Origin: an uncultured Bacteroidia bacterium
GTDB lineage: Bacteria; Bacteroidota; Bacteroidia; Bacteroidales; F082
Assembly (NCBI GenBank): GCA_902800965.1
Contig: CADCGK010000016.1
Coordinates: 1-59,899, forward strand
Reading direction: 5' to 3'
Length of the DNA stretch: 59,899 nucleotides
A program made the translations under genes and the position numbers. The notes beneath the pieces are model-generated. The model worked only from the letters and a program-made list of their open reading frames with translations, made no database searches and was not told the DNA's origin. Positions 9,761-17,606 of the stretch are shown here, piece after piece (position 1 is the first letter of the stretch; the number at the start of each line of letters is the position of its first letter).

Positions 9761-11680
9761 ATGAGTCAACGCACCAGATCGATATTGAAGCAATATTGGG
9801 GATATCCGTCCTTCCGTCCGTTGCAGGAGGAGATCGTCGATGCGGTGGTGGCGGGACGTGATACCTTGGCGTTGTTGCCCACAGGAGGCGGCAAGTCGAT
9901 CTGTTTCCAGGTGCCTGCCATGGCCATGGAAGGCATCTGCGTGGTGATCACGCCACTCATCGCGCTGATGAAGGACCAAGTGGCGCATCTGCTGGCAAAG
10001 AGGATTCCCGCGGCAGCCATCTATTCTGGCTTGCATCCCGAACAGGTGGAACTCATCTACAATCAAGCGGTGTATGGAAGGTTGAAGTTCCTGTACGTCT
10101 CTCCCGAACGGCTTCGCACCGACTTGTTCCTTGAGGCAATCAAAAGGATGAAGGTCAACTTGCTGGCGGTGGACGAATCGCATTGTATCTCGCAATGGGG
10201 CTATGACTTCAGACCTCCTTATCTGAAAATCGCAGAGATTCGACCTTATATTCCCAATACGCCTGTGTTGGCCCTGACGGCGACGGCCACGGCTAAGGTG
10301 GTTGACGACATCCAGTTCCGCCTTGGCTTTAAGGAGAAAAACGTGTTTCAGAGCAGCTTTGAACGCCTCAACCTTACCTACAACGTGTATCATGAACCTG
10401 ACAAATACGGCGTGCTGTACCGAAAACTTCAAGCGATGGAAAAAGGCAGTGCCATCGTGTATGTCAGGAACAGAAAGAAGACGCAAGTCATCGCTGAGTG
10501 GCTGCAGTCGGTGGGGATTTCGGCCACCTTTTACCATGCTGGGCTGGATTCCAAGACCCGTGACGAACGGCAGGACTTGTGGATGCGTGGCAAAGTGAAG
10601 GTAATGGTAGCCACCAATGCCTTTGGGATGGGCATCGACAAGCCGGATGTAAGGCTGGTGATCCATTTGGACTTGCCCGACAGCATTGAGGCCTATTTTC
10701 AGGAGGCAGGCAGGGCAGGCCGCGACCTCAAGCCGTCGGAAGCGTTCCTGCTGGTGTCGGGACAAGATGTTGAGCAGCTGGAAAACAGTTTCCGACAGTC
10801 GTATCCTGAGATGGAAAGAATCAAACAGATCTACAACGCTTTGGGGACTTACTTGAAAGTGCCGGTGGGCGCTGGGGAAGGGGAATCCTATCCTTTTGAT
10901 CTGGGTGATTTCGCCAAGACGTACCATCTGGGTCTCATGGAGACTTTCAGTGCTCTGAAGATGTTTGAAAAAGAGGGCATGATTGCCCTTTCAGAGAGCT
11001 TCAACGAGCCTTCCAAAGTTTGGATCAAGGCGCCGAGAGAGGACCTGTACCGATTCCAGGTGGCTTTTCCCCAATTCGACACTTTGATTAAATACATGCT
11101 AAGGAACCTTCCCGGCGTGCTGAGCGATTTTGTGAAGTTCGAGGAAGAGGCTGCAGCCCAAAAGACAGGCTTGAAGGTGGGTCAGGTGACGGCTATGCTG
11201 AAAAAGATGGAGTCGTACAACTTCCTGTCGTATGATCCCCGAAAGGACAAGCCACAGCTACAGCTGGTCACTGAGATGCTTGATACGAGATACTTCATGC
11301 TTTCAAATGAGACTTATTTGGATCGCAAGAAGGACGCCGCGGAAAGAATCAAGGCGGTGATCGATTTTGTGAACAACGATCAGGAATGCCGTAGCATTCA
11401 GTTGCTCCGCTATTTCAATGAGACAGGAAGCCATGCCTGCGGCCGGTGTGATGTCTGTGCCCATCATGCCTCACATGAGCTGTCGGTCAAAGCGTTTGAT
11501 CAAATCAGGGATAGGGTGTTGGAATTGTTGCGCCAAGGGCCGATGCCCGTTGGCCGTTTGGCCGAGGTGTGCCAGGGTTATGACGAGGAGGAGGTGATGG
11601 ACACCATCCGTTGGATGATCGACGATGGCGTGCTGGAGAAGGATGATGACGAGGTGCTGACGGTCAAACAAAAAAAATAG
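9761..11680 (+). CDS. recQ: ATP-dependent DNA helicase RecQ (short form)
   Basis: 3'-5' superfamily 2 helicase for recombination and fork repair, 639 residues from ATG 9761 (chosen because the -7 box covers the longer start). Walker A TGGGKS at 41-46, DESH box (VDESHCISQWGYDFRPPYL) near 137-155, helicase C motifs AFGMGIDKPDVR and QEAGRAGRD, and a RecQ zinc-binding cluster (ECRSIQLLRYF...ACGRCDVC, about residues 542-568). The HRDC domain usual in E. coli RecQ is missing or replaced: after the zinc region there is only a short winged-helix-like tail (LLRQGPMPVGRLAEV...). It ends in a TAG that is part of a palindromic terminator-like repeat. Confidence 0.95.
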   Translation: MSQRTRSILKQYWGYPSFRPLQEEIVDAVVAGRDTLALLPTGGGKSICFQVPAMAMEGICVVITPLIALMKDQVAHLLAKRIPAAAIYSGLHPEQVELIYNQAVYGRLKFLYVSPERLRTDLFLEAIKRMKVNLLAVDESHCISQWGYDFRPPYLKIAEIRPYIPNTPVLALTATATAKVVDDIQFRLGFKEKNVFQSSFERLNLTYNVYHEPDKYGVLYRKLQAMEKGSAIVYVRNRKKTQVIAEWLQSVGISATFYHAGLDSKTRDERQDLWMRGKVKVMVATNAFGMGIDKPDVRLVIHLDLPDSIEAYFQEAGRAGRDLKPSEAFLLVSGQDVEQLENSFRQSYPEMERIKQIYNALGTYLKVPVGAGEGESYPFDLGDFAKTYHLGLMETFSALKMFEKEGMIALSESFNEPSKVWIKAPREDLYRFQVAFPQFDTLIKYMLRNLPGVLSDFVKFEEEAAAQKTGLKVGQVTAMLKKMESYNFLSYDPRKDKPQLQLVTEMLDTRYFMLSNETYLDRKKDAAERIKAVIDFVNNDQECRSIQLLRYFNETGSHACGRCDVCAHHASHELSVKAFDQIRDRVLELLRQGPMPVGRLAEVCQGYDEEEVMDTIRWMIDDGVLEKDDDEVLTVKQKK

Positions 11681-11703
11681 AGACGCCTTTGGAGCGTCTC
11701 TAT
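11677..11703. terminator. ATAGAGACGC palindrome, bidirectional terminator
   Basis: Arms ATAGAGACGC and GCGTCTCTAT with a 7-base loop; preceded by an A-tract and followed by TTTT, so it can terminate both recQ (+) and the HU gene (-). The recQ stop TAG lies inside the left arm. Related to the element at 4348-4375. Confidence 0.75.
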
Positions 11704-11731
11704 GGTTTTAGGATGCTATCGTTATCCTGAA

Positions 11732-11995
11732 TTACTTCAGAATGTTAGCAGCTGGTCTGAACTTAACAACCTTCTTGGCAGCAATCTTGATGGCTTTGCC
11801 AGTTCTTGGGTTGTGACCTTTTCTTGCAGGACGGGTGGCGGTAGCCATGGTGCCGAAGCCAACGAGGGCGATTTTTCCACCTTTCTTCAGTTCAGCCTTA
11901 GCAACAGCGATAGTTGCATCGAGAGCTTTTTTAGTGTCTACTTTGGACATGCCAGCTTTTGCTGCGATGGCATCAATTAATTCAGCTTTGTTCAT
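11732..11995 (-). CDS. HU-family DNA-binding protein
   Basis: Nucleoid-associated HU/IHF-family protein of 87 residues starting MNKAELIDAIAAKAGMSKVD. The DNA-binding arm region is intact (ALVGFGTMATATRPARKGHNPRTGKAIKIAAKKVVKFRPA), with the RKGHNPRTG tip that intercalates DNA minor groove in HU. Length is that of ordinary HU (about 90). Start ATG at 11995 was chosen over an upstream in-frame codon because a -7 promoter box (12037-12044) covers the latter. Stand-alone gene, terminated by a shared palindrome with recQ. Confidence 0.95.
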   Translation of the reverse strand: MNKAELIDAIAAKAGMSKVDTKKALDATIAVAKAELKKGGKIALVGFGTMATATRPARKGHNPRTGKAIKIAAKKVVKFRPAANILK

Positions 11996-12036
11996 AGTCT
12001 TAATTTTAAGGTTAGTGATAAATGTGTTTTCCGACA

Positions 12037-12044
12037 CAAAGATA
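12037..12044 (-). promoter_or_regulatory. -7 promoter box of the HU gene
   Basis: Minus strand reads TATCTTTG here, giving a predicted leader of about 35 bases before ATG 11995. Confidence 0.65.
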
Positions 12045-12133
12045 GTTTAAAAAACTAATTTGCAAGTGTTTTTGAAAAAAAATTGAAGTTTTTTTATGAA
12101 AAAAATAAGATTTCTGTATAAAAAAGTTCAATT

Positions 12134-13090
12134 TTACGCTTTCCATTGACCTTCAAATCGGAATCCTCTTAAAAAATCGTCGGTTTTCATGGCTTTTTTC
12201 CCTGCTTGTTGGATGGTTGTCAAATGGATGTAACCATCGTTGGCTGCTATTTTCAAGAAAGATTTGTTGTCGGTCAACACGGTTCCGATCGATTCGCTAG
12301 GTTGACGGTTTTCGATGGCAGAAGCATAGACTTTCAATTCCAACACATCCCCTTGGTCTGAAGACAGCTGCGTATGGGCTGCAGGATAGGGTGAAAGTCC
12401 CCTGATATGGTTGTAGATTGCTTGGCAGTCGCGATTCCATTGGATAACACAGAAATCCTTAAAGATCTTTGGTGCATCTTTTAAAGTGACGTTTGAGGCA
12501 AGTTCCTCTTGTGTCACGGCTTGGATGTCGTTGTTTTCGACTTTTTTAATGGTTTCCACGACCAGTTTATTGCCCAGCAGCATCAGCTCGTCATGGAGCT
12601 CACCTGCGGTCTCGTCGGGACGGATTGTCACGCTTTCCCGCATGATGACGGCGCCTTTGTCGATCTCCTCGTTTAAAAAGAAGGTGGTGAGTCCCGTTTC
12701 GGTTTCTCCGTTGATGATGGCATGGTTGATGGGGGCGGCACCGCGATACTGGGGCAGGAGAGAGGCGTGAAGGTTGAAGGTGCCTAGTCTTGGCATTTTC
12801 CAGACGACAGCGGGAAGCATTCTGAAAGCAACCACGATGAACAAGTCGGCGTGAAAGGATTCGAGTGCTTGCAGAAATTCTGGGTCTTTCAGCTTTTCAG
12901 GCTGAAGCAAAGGTAGTCCATGCTCCAACGCGGTTTTTTTCACGTCGGAGTATTGGATTCTCTTGCCTCGTCCAGCAGGTTTGTCGGGCATGGTAACCAC
13001 AGCAGCCACTTCATAGCCAGCCGCGATGATGGCTTCCAGCTGGGAGGCGGCGAACTCTGGGGTTCCGAAATAAACAATGCGTGTTTTCAT
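12134..13090 (-). CDS. fmt: Methionyl-tRNA formyltransferase
   Basis: Transfers the formyl group of 10-formyl-THF to initiator Met-tRNA; 318 residues, normal length. N-terminal formyltransferase Rossmann domain begins RIVYFGTPEFAASQLEAI; the active-site segment is FNLHASLLPQYRGAAPINHAI (Asn, His and the following SLLP loop), and a GLTTF(F)L..EIDKGA.I segment supplies the downstream catalytic Asp-containing region. The C-terminal OB-like domain (about residues 205-318) includes IRGLSPYPAAHT. A hairpin terminator separates it from the TPR gene upstream on the same strand, so it probably has its own weak promoter or depends on readthrough. Confidence 0.97.
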   Translation of the reverse strand: MKTRIVYFGTPEFAASQLEAIIAAGYEVAAVVTMPDKPAGRGKRIQYSDVKKTALEHGLPLLQPEKLKDPEFLQALESFHADLFIVVAFRMLPAVVWKMPRLGTFNLHASLLPQYRGAAPINHAIINGETETGLTTFFLNEEIDKGAVIMRESVTIRPDETAGELHDELMLLGNKLVVETIKKVENNDIQAVTQEELASNVTLKDAPKIFKDFCVIQWNRDCQAIYNHIRGLSPYPAAHTQLSSDQGDVLELKVYASAIENRQPSESIGTVLTDNKSFLKIAANDGYIHLTTIQQAGKKAMKTDDFLRGFRFEGQWKA

Positions 13091-13095
13091 TTTGA

Positions 13096-13130
13096 TAAAA
13101 AAAGCCCGATTCTTCCGAATCAGGCTTTGT
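13096..13130 (-). terminator. Rho-independent terminator after the TPR gene
   Basis: On the minus strand: stem AAAGCCTGATTC / GAATCGGGCTTT with a short loop followed by a T-run. It lies between the TPR protein gene and fmt. One G:T-type mismatch in the stem. Confidence 0.8.
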
Positions 13131-13149
13131 TATGATCGTTCATGTGTCT

Positions 13150-13845
13150 TTATTTCAACTTCTCTTCCATGTTGGCGATGTTCTTGCTGATCTCGAAGGC
13201 TTCGTTACTCAAAGGATAGTCGGCCTTGATGGTCTTGTAGCAGTTCAGCGCTTTGGCATAGTCGCCTAAGATCTCGTAGGTCATGCCAGCCTTGGTGAGG
13301 AACATGGGGCCAGTGAAGTCGTTCTTTGACTTGTTGGCGGCCTTCTCGTAATAAGCAGCAGCCTCATTGGTGTTGTCCAGTTCCATATAGCAGTCGCCGA
13401 TGGCACCGAGAGCCATGGGAGCGAGGATGTCATCCTTGCCGTTGAATTTGTTGAGATAGTCGATGGCTTCTTGGTATTTGCCAAGTTTCATATAGCTGAT
13501 GCCAGCATAGTAGGCTGCAAGCTTACCGGTCTTGGTGCTCTTGTATTGGTCGTACACTTCGGTGAAACCGAGATAGTTTCCGTCGCCGTTGAGGGCTGCT
13601 TCGTACGATTCTTTTTCAAAATATTTCTGAGCGGTGAAGATCTCCTTGCTAGCATTGCGGTCTTTTCTGTCGTTCAAAGCTTTGAGGCCCCAAATGACAC
13701 CTGCAATGATGATGACGGCAGCGATGATGCCGTAGATAAGTTTCTGGTGCTCTTCGATCCAAAGTTCAGTCTTGCTCAAAGCGGATTCGACGTTTTCCAG
13801 TCTCTCTTCGCCTTTCTTGATTTCTTGTTCTTTCTTAGTTGCCAT
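13150..13845 (-). CDS. Membrane-anchored tetratricopeptide-repeat protein (YfgM-like)
   Basis: 231 residues: charged N-terminal cytoplasmic part (about 1-34), one transmembrane segment (IYGIIAAVIIIAGVIWGL, about 38-55), then periplasmic TPR units, for example AAYYAGISYMKLGKYQEAIDYLNKF (about 133-157), APMALGAIGDCYMELDNTNEAAAYYEKA and AGMTYEILGDYAKALNCYKTI. This architecture matches YfgM-type/TPR_21 proteins that associate with the Sec translocon in other phyla; the partner here is unknown. A good promoter (TTG, 19 bases, TATTTTTG on the minus strand) lies upstream and a terminator downstream, so it is a single-gene unit. Confidence 0.85.
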   Translation of the reverse strand: MATKKEQEIKKGEERLENVESALSKTELWIEEHQKLIYGIIAAVIIIAGVIWGLKALNDRKDRNASKEIFTAQKYFEKESYEAALNGDGNYLGFTEVYDQYKSTKTGKLAAYYAGISYMKLGKYQEAIDYLNKFNGKDDILAPMALGAIGDCYMELDNTNEAAAYYEKAANKSKNDFTGPMFLTKAGMTYEILGDYAKALNCYKTIKADYPLSNEAFEISKNIANMEEKLK

Positions 13846-13875
13846 ATCTGTTTTCTATTCAAAATTTTCGGACTG

Positions 13876-13905
13876 CAAAAATAGGAAATTCTATGTTTGT
13901 ATCAA
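13876..13905 (-). promoter_or_regulatory. Promoter of the TPR gene
   Basis: Minus strand: -33 TTG (13905-13903), 19-base spacer, -7 TATTTTTG (13883-13876). Divergent from the TrmH-like gene promoter 20 bases away. Confidence 0.65.
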
Positions 13906-13924
13906 CAGAAAAACATGTTTTTTT

Positions 13925-13932
13925 TATTTTTG
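13925..13932 (+). promoter_or_regulatory. -7 promoter box of the TrmH-like gene
   Basis: TATTTTTG followed by CAAAA, 19 bases before ATG 13951. It overlaps the longer apparent open frame and therefore sets the start at 13951. Confidence 0.6.
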
Positions 13933-13950
13933 CAAAATAATTCGTGTTTA

Positions 13951-14640
13951 ATGACTTCTAGGGACAAGGCTTTACTTGATTTTTTGTATCAGTTTATTTC
14001 CGATGAACGCAAACAACGTTTCGAGGAGGTGTTGGCGTATCGCACCCGTCATCTTACGGTGGTGTTGGAGGATATCTTTCAGCCGCACAATGCCAGCGCC
14101 GTCTTGCGTAGCTGTGACCTTACCGGGGTTCAAGACATCCACATCGTTGAGAACAACTATACCTTCGACGTGAATCCCGATGTGGTGATGGGCAGTACCA
14201 AATGGCTCGACATCAAGCGTTATAATGAATTGGATTTCAATACGCCCGTTGTCATTGATGAGTTGAAGGCCAAAGGCTATCAGATTGTAGCCACCTGCCC
14301 ACATCGTGATGACTTTACGCCGGAGACGCTGCCTTTGGATAAGCCTGTCGCCCTGGTCTTCGGAACGGAAAAAACGGGTATCTCGGACTATGTGATGGAT
14401 CATGCTGACCGTTTTGTGCGCATCCCGATGTATGGTTTCACGGAGAGCTACAACATTAGCGTCTCAGCGGCTTTGCTTGTTTACACGCAGACACACCGCC
14501 TCCATGAAATGACAGACGTTGATTGGCATTTGTCAGAGGAAGAAAAAGAAGAAGTCCGCCTGGAATGGGCGAGACGCACTTTAAACCGTATCCGTCAATA
14601 CGAAAGGAAATTCGCTGAACTCCATCCAGAGTTGTTTTGA
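13951..14640 (+). CDS. TrmH-family tRNA/rRNA 2'-O-methyltransferase
   Basis: SPOUT-fold RNA ribose methyltransferase, 229 residues from ATG 13951. SPOUT motif 1: HNASAVLRSCDLTGVQDIHI (about residues 46-65; N and R of motif 1); motif 2: ALVFGTEKTGIS (about 135-146); motif 3: RIPMYGFTESYNISVSAALLVY (about 156-178). These fit TrmH, which makes 2'-O-methylguanosine 18 in tRNA, and the C-terminal helical tail RRTLNRIRQYERKF supports the TrmH subgroup. An rRNA methylase of the same family cannot be excluded. Directly followed by a long tandem repeat. Confidence 0.92.
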   Translation: MTSRDKALLDFLYQFISDERKQRFEEVLAYRTRHLTVVLEDIFQPHNASAVLRSCDLTGVQDIHIVENNYTFDVNPDVVMGSTKWLDIKRYNELDFNTPVVIDELKAKGYQIVATCPHRDDFTPETLPLDKPVALVFGTEKTGISDYVMDHADRFVRIPMYGFTESYNISVSAALLVYTQTHRLHEMTDVDWHLSEEEKEEVRLEWARRTLNRIRQYERKFAELHPELF

Positions 14641-14745
14641 GGTTAAAGGTTAAAGGTTAGAGGTTAGAGGTTAGAGGTTAGAGGTTAGAGGTTAGAGGTT
14701 AGAGGTGGCTGTCACGGTCCGTTACCTCTCACTTTTCACCTTTCC
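14641..14745. repeat. GGTTAGA tandem repeat array with inverted partner
   Basis: Bases 14641-14706 are nine head-to-tail units of GGTTAAA/GGTTAGA. After an 18-base unique spacer, 14724-14743 has the inverted version (CCTCTCACTTTTCACCTTTC). The array sits between convergent genes. The inverted part supplies the last codons and stop of the small membrane protein at 14729-15022. The same family is found inside the MBOAT gene at 550-588. Confidence 0.9.
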
Positions 14746-15022
14746 CATTCTCGATTCGGACCCAAAGTCGCCACATCAGCCAACCCCAGGCGAAGAATAG
14801 GATGTAGTAGATCCATTTCGGGATGGAGGTCTGATAAGCGTCCTCGTTGACAATTTCCGAGTATTGTTCGGTGGGGATGTCGGCATAGTAATAAGCGCCG
14901 GCGCCGAAGTCGTAGTCTTCTACTAAGCCGAGACGGTTGGCCATGATCCAGCCAGCCAAAAACAAAGTGATTACCACCACGATGATGGTAATCACTTTGA
15001 ATATTTTGTGTTGTTTGTTCAT
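14729..15022 (-). CDS. Small two-helix membrane protein
   Basis: 97-residue protein of unknown function. Two hydrophobic segments: VITIIVVVITLFLAGWIM (about 10-27) and WIYYILFFAWGWLMWRLWV (about 71-89), separated by an acidic, Tyr-rich loop (VEDYDFGAGAYYYADIPTEQYSE). It begins at the TAATG junction with the YeiH-type exporter, so it is translationally coupled and may be a small subunit of it. The C-terminal NGKGEK and stop are encoded by the repeat element at 14724-14745, so the original end may have been altered. Confidence 0.7.
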   Translation of the reverse strand: MNKQHKIFKVITIIVVVITLFLAGWIMANRLGLVEDYDFGAGAYYYADIPTEQYSEIVNEDAYQTSIPKWIYYILFFAWGWLMWRLWVRIENGKGEK

Positions 15023-16365
15023 TATTTGAACATATCGAGATTCGGTACCTCAAAGAGGACGCCTGAGAGCAGAATCCACACAGCAAATAGGGTGAGGGCG
15101 ATGTTGAAGAGCTGGCCGATAATGTAGAGCCAGAGCACCTTGCCGCCTTGCATCTGTTTGAAGAGACTCTTGAAGTTGGTGTCGAGGCCGATGCTGGTGA
15201 AGGCCAGCACGAATGCCCAGTTCTTGTATTGGTCGAGGACGCCATTGATGGTTTGGACAGTGTCACCACCCGCCAGAGGCTTCACGATGAAGGAGGCCAC
15301 GAGCGAGGCGACGAAGAAACCGATGATGAACTTCGGGAAACGGGTCCAGATCTCACTTGCACCGACTTTGGCGTCACCTGTCTTATCGACCTTTGTGGCG
15401 AAGAAGATAGCCACGAAGAAGGCGATGAAGCCGATGAGGATGTTCTGGATCATTTTCACCATGGAAGCGACTTGAGCGGCTTCTTCGCCGAGGGCTTCAC
15501 CAGCCAACACTACAGCGCCTGTGGAGTCAACGGTGCCACCGATGAGGGCGCCGCCCATGAGTTGGTTCATGCCTGCCCAGCGGATGATCATGGGCTCAAA
15601 CACCATCATCAGGATGGTGAAGATGATGGAAATGGAGATAGCCAAAGAGAGGTCTTCCTTCTTGGCCTTGGCGGCAGCACCGGTGGCGATGGCGGCGCTG
15701 GTACCGCACACTGAGGTGGCCGAAGCCAAGGTAATGACCAACGGCTTGTTGTCGATTTTCAGCACTTTGGTGCCCAACCACCACATGAAGATGATGACGA
15801 TAGGCGTCACGATCCAAGCGATGCCGAGACCATAGAGGCCGAATTTGGCGATGTTGCTGAACAGTACCGAGAAGCCCATGATGACCAAACCGGTCTTGAT
15901 GTAGAACTCAGTGCGGATTGCGGGTCTCAGCCATTCGGGAGTGCCGACGGTATTGGAGATGAGCAGACCGATGAGCAATGCCCAAAAAGCCCACTCAAGG
16001 TACATTTTCAAAGTGTATTCGGCGCTGATCATTCTGACAAGGATACAGATGATGAACAGCACGATGTAAGCCGGGATGAATTTCTTGATCTTCTCGCCTT
16101 GCAACTTGATGCCGATGCCAAACAATACGCCAGTCACCAAGAAGGTGCGGAGCAGCTTGATCCAGAAGTCGCCATTGAACTGGGCGGCCAAGGATTTCTT
16201 TTCTTCCACGTTCTCCCACCAGTGCCAGGTACCGAACTTGGCGGCGGAGAAGTCGAACGAACCAGTCAGGACGGCGATGCAGGCCACAGCGATGACGATG
16301 AAGCCGATCCAAACAGCCAGCCAGTCCTCTTTTTTCCAAAGGTTGGATATTTTGTTGTTAGACAT
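15022..16365 (-). CDS. YeiH/UPF0324-family putative anion (sulfate) exporter
   Basis: 447-residue integral membrane protein with about ten hydrophobic helices, longer at the N-terminus than E. coli YeiH (about 350). Conserved family features seen: TEFYIKTGLVIMGFSVLFSNI, CGTSAAIATGAAAKAKKEDLS (the CG(T/A)SA.A signature), GALIGGTVDSTGAVVLAGEALG, and a C-terminal FVLAFTSIGLDTNFKSL. The family is annotated as putative sulfate exporter; the substrate is not proven. An about 80-residue N-terminal extension contains a Trp-rich loop (FGTWHWWENVEEKK). It is the middle gene of a leftward porin-exporter-small protein operon under a distinctive operator-like region. Confidence 0.88.
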   Translation of the reverse strand: MSNNKISNLWKKEDWLAVWIGFIVIAVACIAVLTGSFDFSAAKFGTWHWWENVEEKKSLAAQFNGDFWIKLLRTFLVTGVLFGIGIKLQGEKIKKFIPAYIVLFIICILVRMISAEYTLKMYLEWAFWALLIGLLISNTVGTPEWLRPAIRTEFYIKTGLVIMGFSVLFSNIAKFGLYGLGIAWIVTPIVIIFMWWLGTKVLKIDNKPLVITLASATSVCGTSAAIATGAAAKAKKEDLSLAISISIIFTILMMVFEPMIIRWAGMNQLMGGALIGGTVDSTGAVVLAGEALGEEAAQVASMVKMIQNILIGFIAFFVAIFFATKVDKTGDAKVGASEIWTRFPKFIIGFFVASLVASFIVKPLAGGDTVQTINGVLDQYKNWAFVLAFTSIGLDTNFKSLFKQMQGGKVLWLYIIGQLFNIALTLFAVWILLSGVLFEVPNLDMFK

Positions 16366-16385
16366 ATCAATTTAGAATTAAGAAT

Positions 16386-17450
16386 TTAGAATTTATAGCT
16401 GAGGATCCCGACCACGCGATGCGAATTAACGCGTTCTTCTACAACATTCTGTACTAGAGAGTAGTCGAGTTTGAAATTCAGTGATTTCACCGGCCAGTAG
16501 TTGATGCCGACAGTGTAGTAGTCAGTGCTTCCCATGACCTGGGCGTTTTTGTCACCGGGTTCAAAGTGCTCGTAACGGAGCACAGGCATGAGTTTTTGGC
16601 TGTTGTCCTTGCCAAAACGGAAATTGTAGCCGGCTACGGCGTAATAACCCTTACTGAGTTGGTACTGCTCAACAGGATCTCCGTTGTCATCAACGATATC
16701 GTTGTAATAGCCGGTGGTGCCGCTAAGGTATTCGCCACGAACCACGAGGTCGCCGTCATTGTACTGGGCACCAGCGCTCCAGCGGTTACGGGCGCAGTTG
16801 ACGTTGTCCTCCTTGGTGTATTTGCCATAGTAGTAGGATCCGCTCAGGGTGAGGTCCTTCAACATGGGACGAACTTCCAGACGACCGACGATGTCCTTGC
16901 GATTGTTGTTGTCGGTGGTGGTGGGGCCATTCCCGTTGAACACGCCGAGGCTGTAGGTGACCAGTGTGAAGTCTTTGCCTTCCACAGGGAACAGGTTACC
17001 GGTAGCCATCACGCCAATGTCACGACCCAGACCGCCTACGCCGCACACGTCGCTGTAGCCGACGAGTTTCTGTACGCTCTCGCCGTAGTCGAAGATCTCG
17101 AGGTTGACAGGATTTATGGGGCTTTCCAAAGTGAAGGGGGTCTTGAACTGACCGACCTGAATGGCGAATTCATTGCAAGCTTTATACTTTACAAAAGCAT
17201 CCACCAACATGGGACTGCGGCTGAAATCGCCTTGGATTTTGTAAGACAGCTTGGGAGTGAGTTTGCCTTCGAGCGACATACGGACACGGCGCATGCGAAG
17301 GGTGTTGCTGCTGAGATTGAAATCCTCATCGAAGTTGGCTTGATAGAGTCCTTGCACGAAGCCCGAGATCTTAGGCGCTTCCTGTGCGTTGAGGCTCATT
17401 GGGAACAATATTGCGATAATCCCAATGATGAAAAGAAAATTGTGTTTCAT
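16386..17450 (-). CDS. Outer-membrane porin, OprO/OprP-like
   Basis: 354 residues from ATG 17450, with a signal peptide (MKHNFLFIIGIIAILFPMSLNAQ). The rest has alternating beta-strand pattern ending in Phe (LSYKF), as for outer-membrane barrels. Typical segments of phosphate-selective porin O/P: KISGFVQGLYQANFDED, RMRRVRMSLEGKLTPKLSYKIQGDFS, VQVGQFKTPF-like (IQVGQFKTPFTLES), and SYYYGKYT. Anion preference is inferred from family and from the exporter 20 bases downstream. The start was chosen after the -7 box at 17502-17509, which rules out the more distal in-frame codon. Confidence 0.85.
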   Translation of the reverse strand: MKHNFLFIIGIIAILFPMSLNAQEAPKISGFVQGLYQANFDEDFNLSSNTLRMRRVRMSLEGKLTPKLSYKIQGDFSRSPMLVDAFVKYKACNEFAIQVGQFKTPFTLESPINPVNLEIFDYGESVQKLVGYSDVCGVGGLGRDIGVMATGNLFPVEGKDFTLVTYSLGVFNGNGPTTTDNNNRKDIVGRLEVRPMLKDLTLSGSYYYGKYTKEDNVNCARNRWSAGAQYNDGDLVVRGEYLSGTTGYYNDIVDDNGDPVEQYQLSKGYYAVAGYNFRFGKDNSQKLMPVLRYEHFEPGDKNAQVMGSTDYYTVGINYWPVKSLNFKLDYSLVQNVVEERVNSHRVVGILSYKF

Positions 17451-17501
17451 AATAGTTGAAAAATTAAAATGTTGTTTACTCGTTTTCATTTTTAGATGCG
17501 G

Positions 17502-17556
17502 CAAAAATAGTAAAAATATTTATAGTAAGTACTTTGATAGTAAATATATTTACTAT
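17502..17556 (-). promoter_or_regulatory. Promoter with phased ATAGTAA repeats and 20-bp perfect palindrome
   Basis: The -7 box TATTTTTG of the porin operon occupies 17509-17502 on the minus strand. Read on the + strand, ATAGTAA occurs three times at exact 15-base steps (17507, 17522, 17537); the last copy begins the perfect palindrome ATAGTAAATATATTTACTAT (17537-17556). The first copy overlaps the -7 box and the palindrome sits at or just above the -33 zone, so repression or activation by a dimeric regulator is plausible. The regulator is not in the window. Confidence 0.6.
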
Positions 17557-17560
17557 TTGA

Positions 17561-17594
17561 AGAAGACAGAAGAAAGAAGTAAGAAGAAAGAATG
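17561..17594 (+). repeat. AGAAGA/AGAAGTAAG purine-rich repeat
   Basis: Purine-only run of AGAAGA, AGAAAGA and AGAAGTA units between idi (minus strand end) and the porin operon promoter; related to the block at 4080-4112. Confidence 0.6.
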
Positions 17595-17606
17595 GGGGCG
17601 AAGCCG

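Noticed and set aside
9731..10927. 398-codon open frame antisense to recQ
   Set aside because: Covers the helicase core of RecQ, which has all motifs; the antisense protein is His/Arg-rich without any recognisable pattern.
14641..14706. CRISPR-like array
   Set aside because: Units are directly adjacent 7-mers without unique spacers and no cas genes are present, so it is a tandem repeat, not CRISPR.
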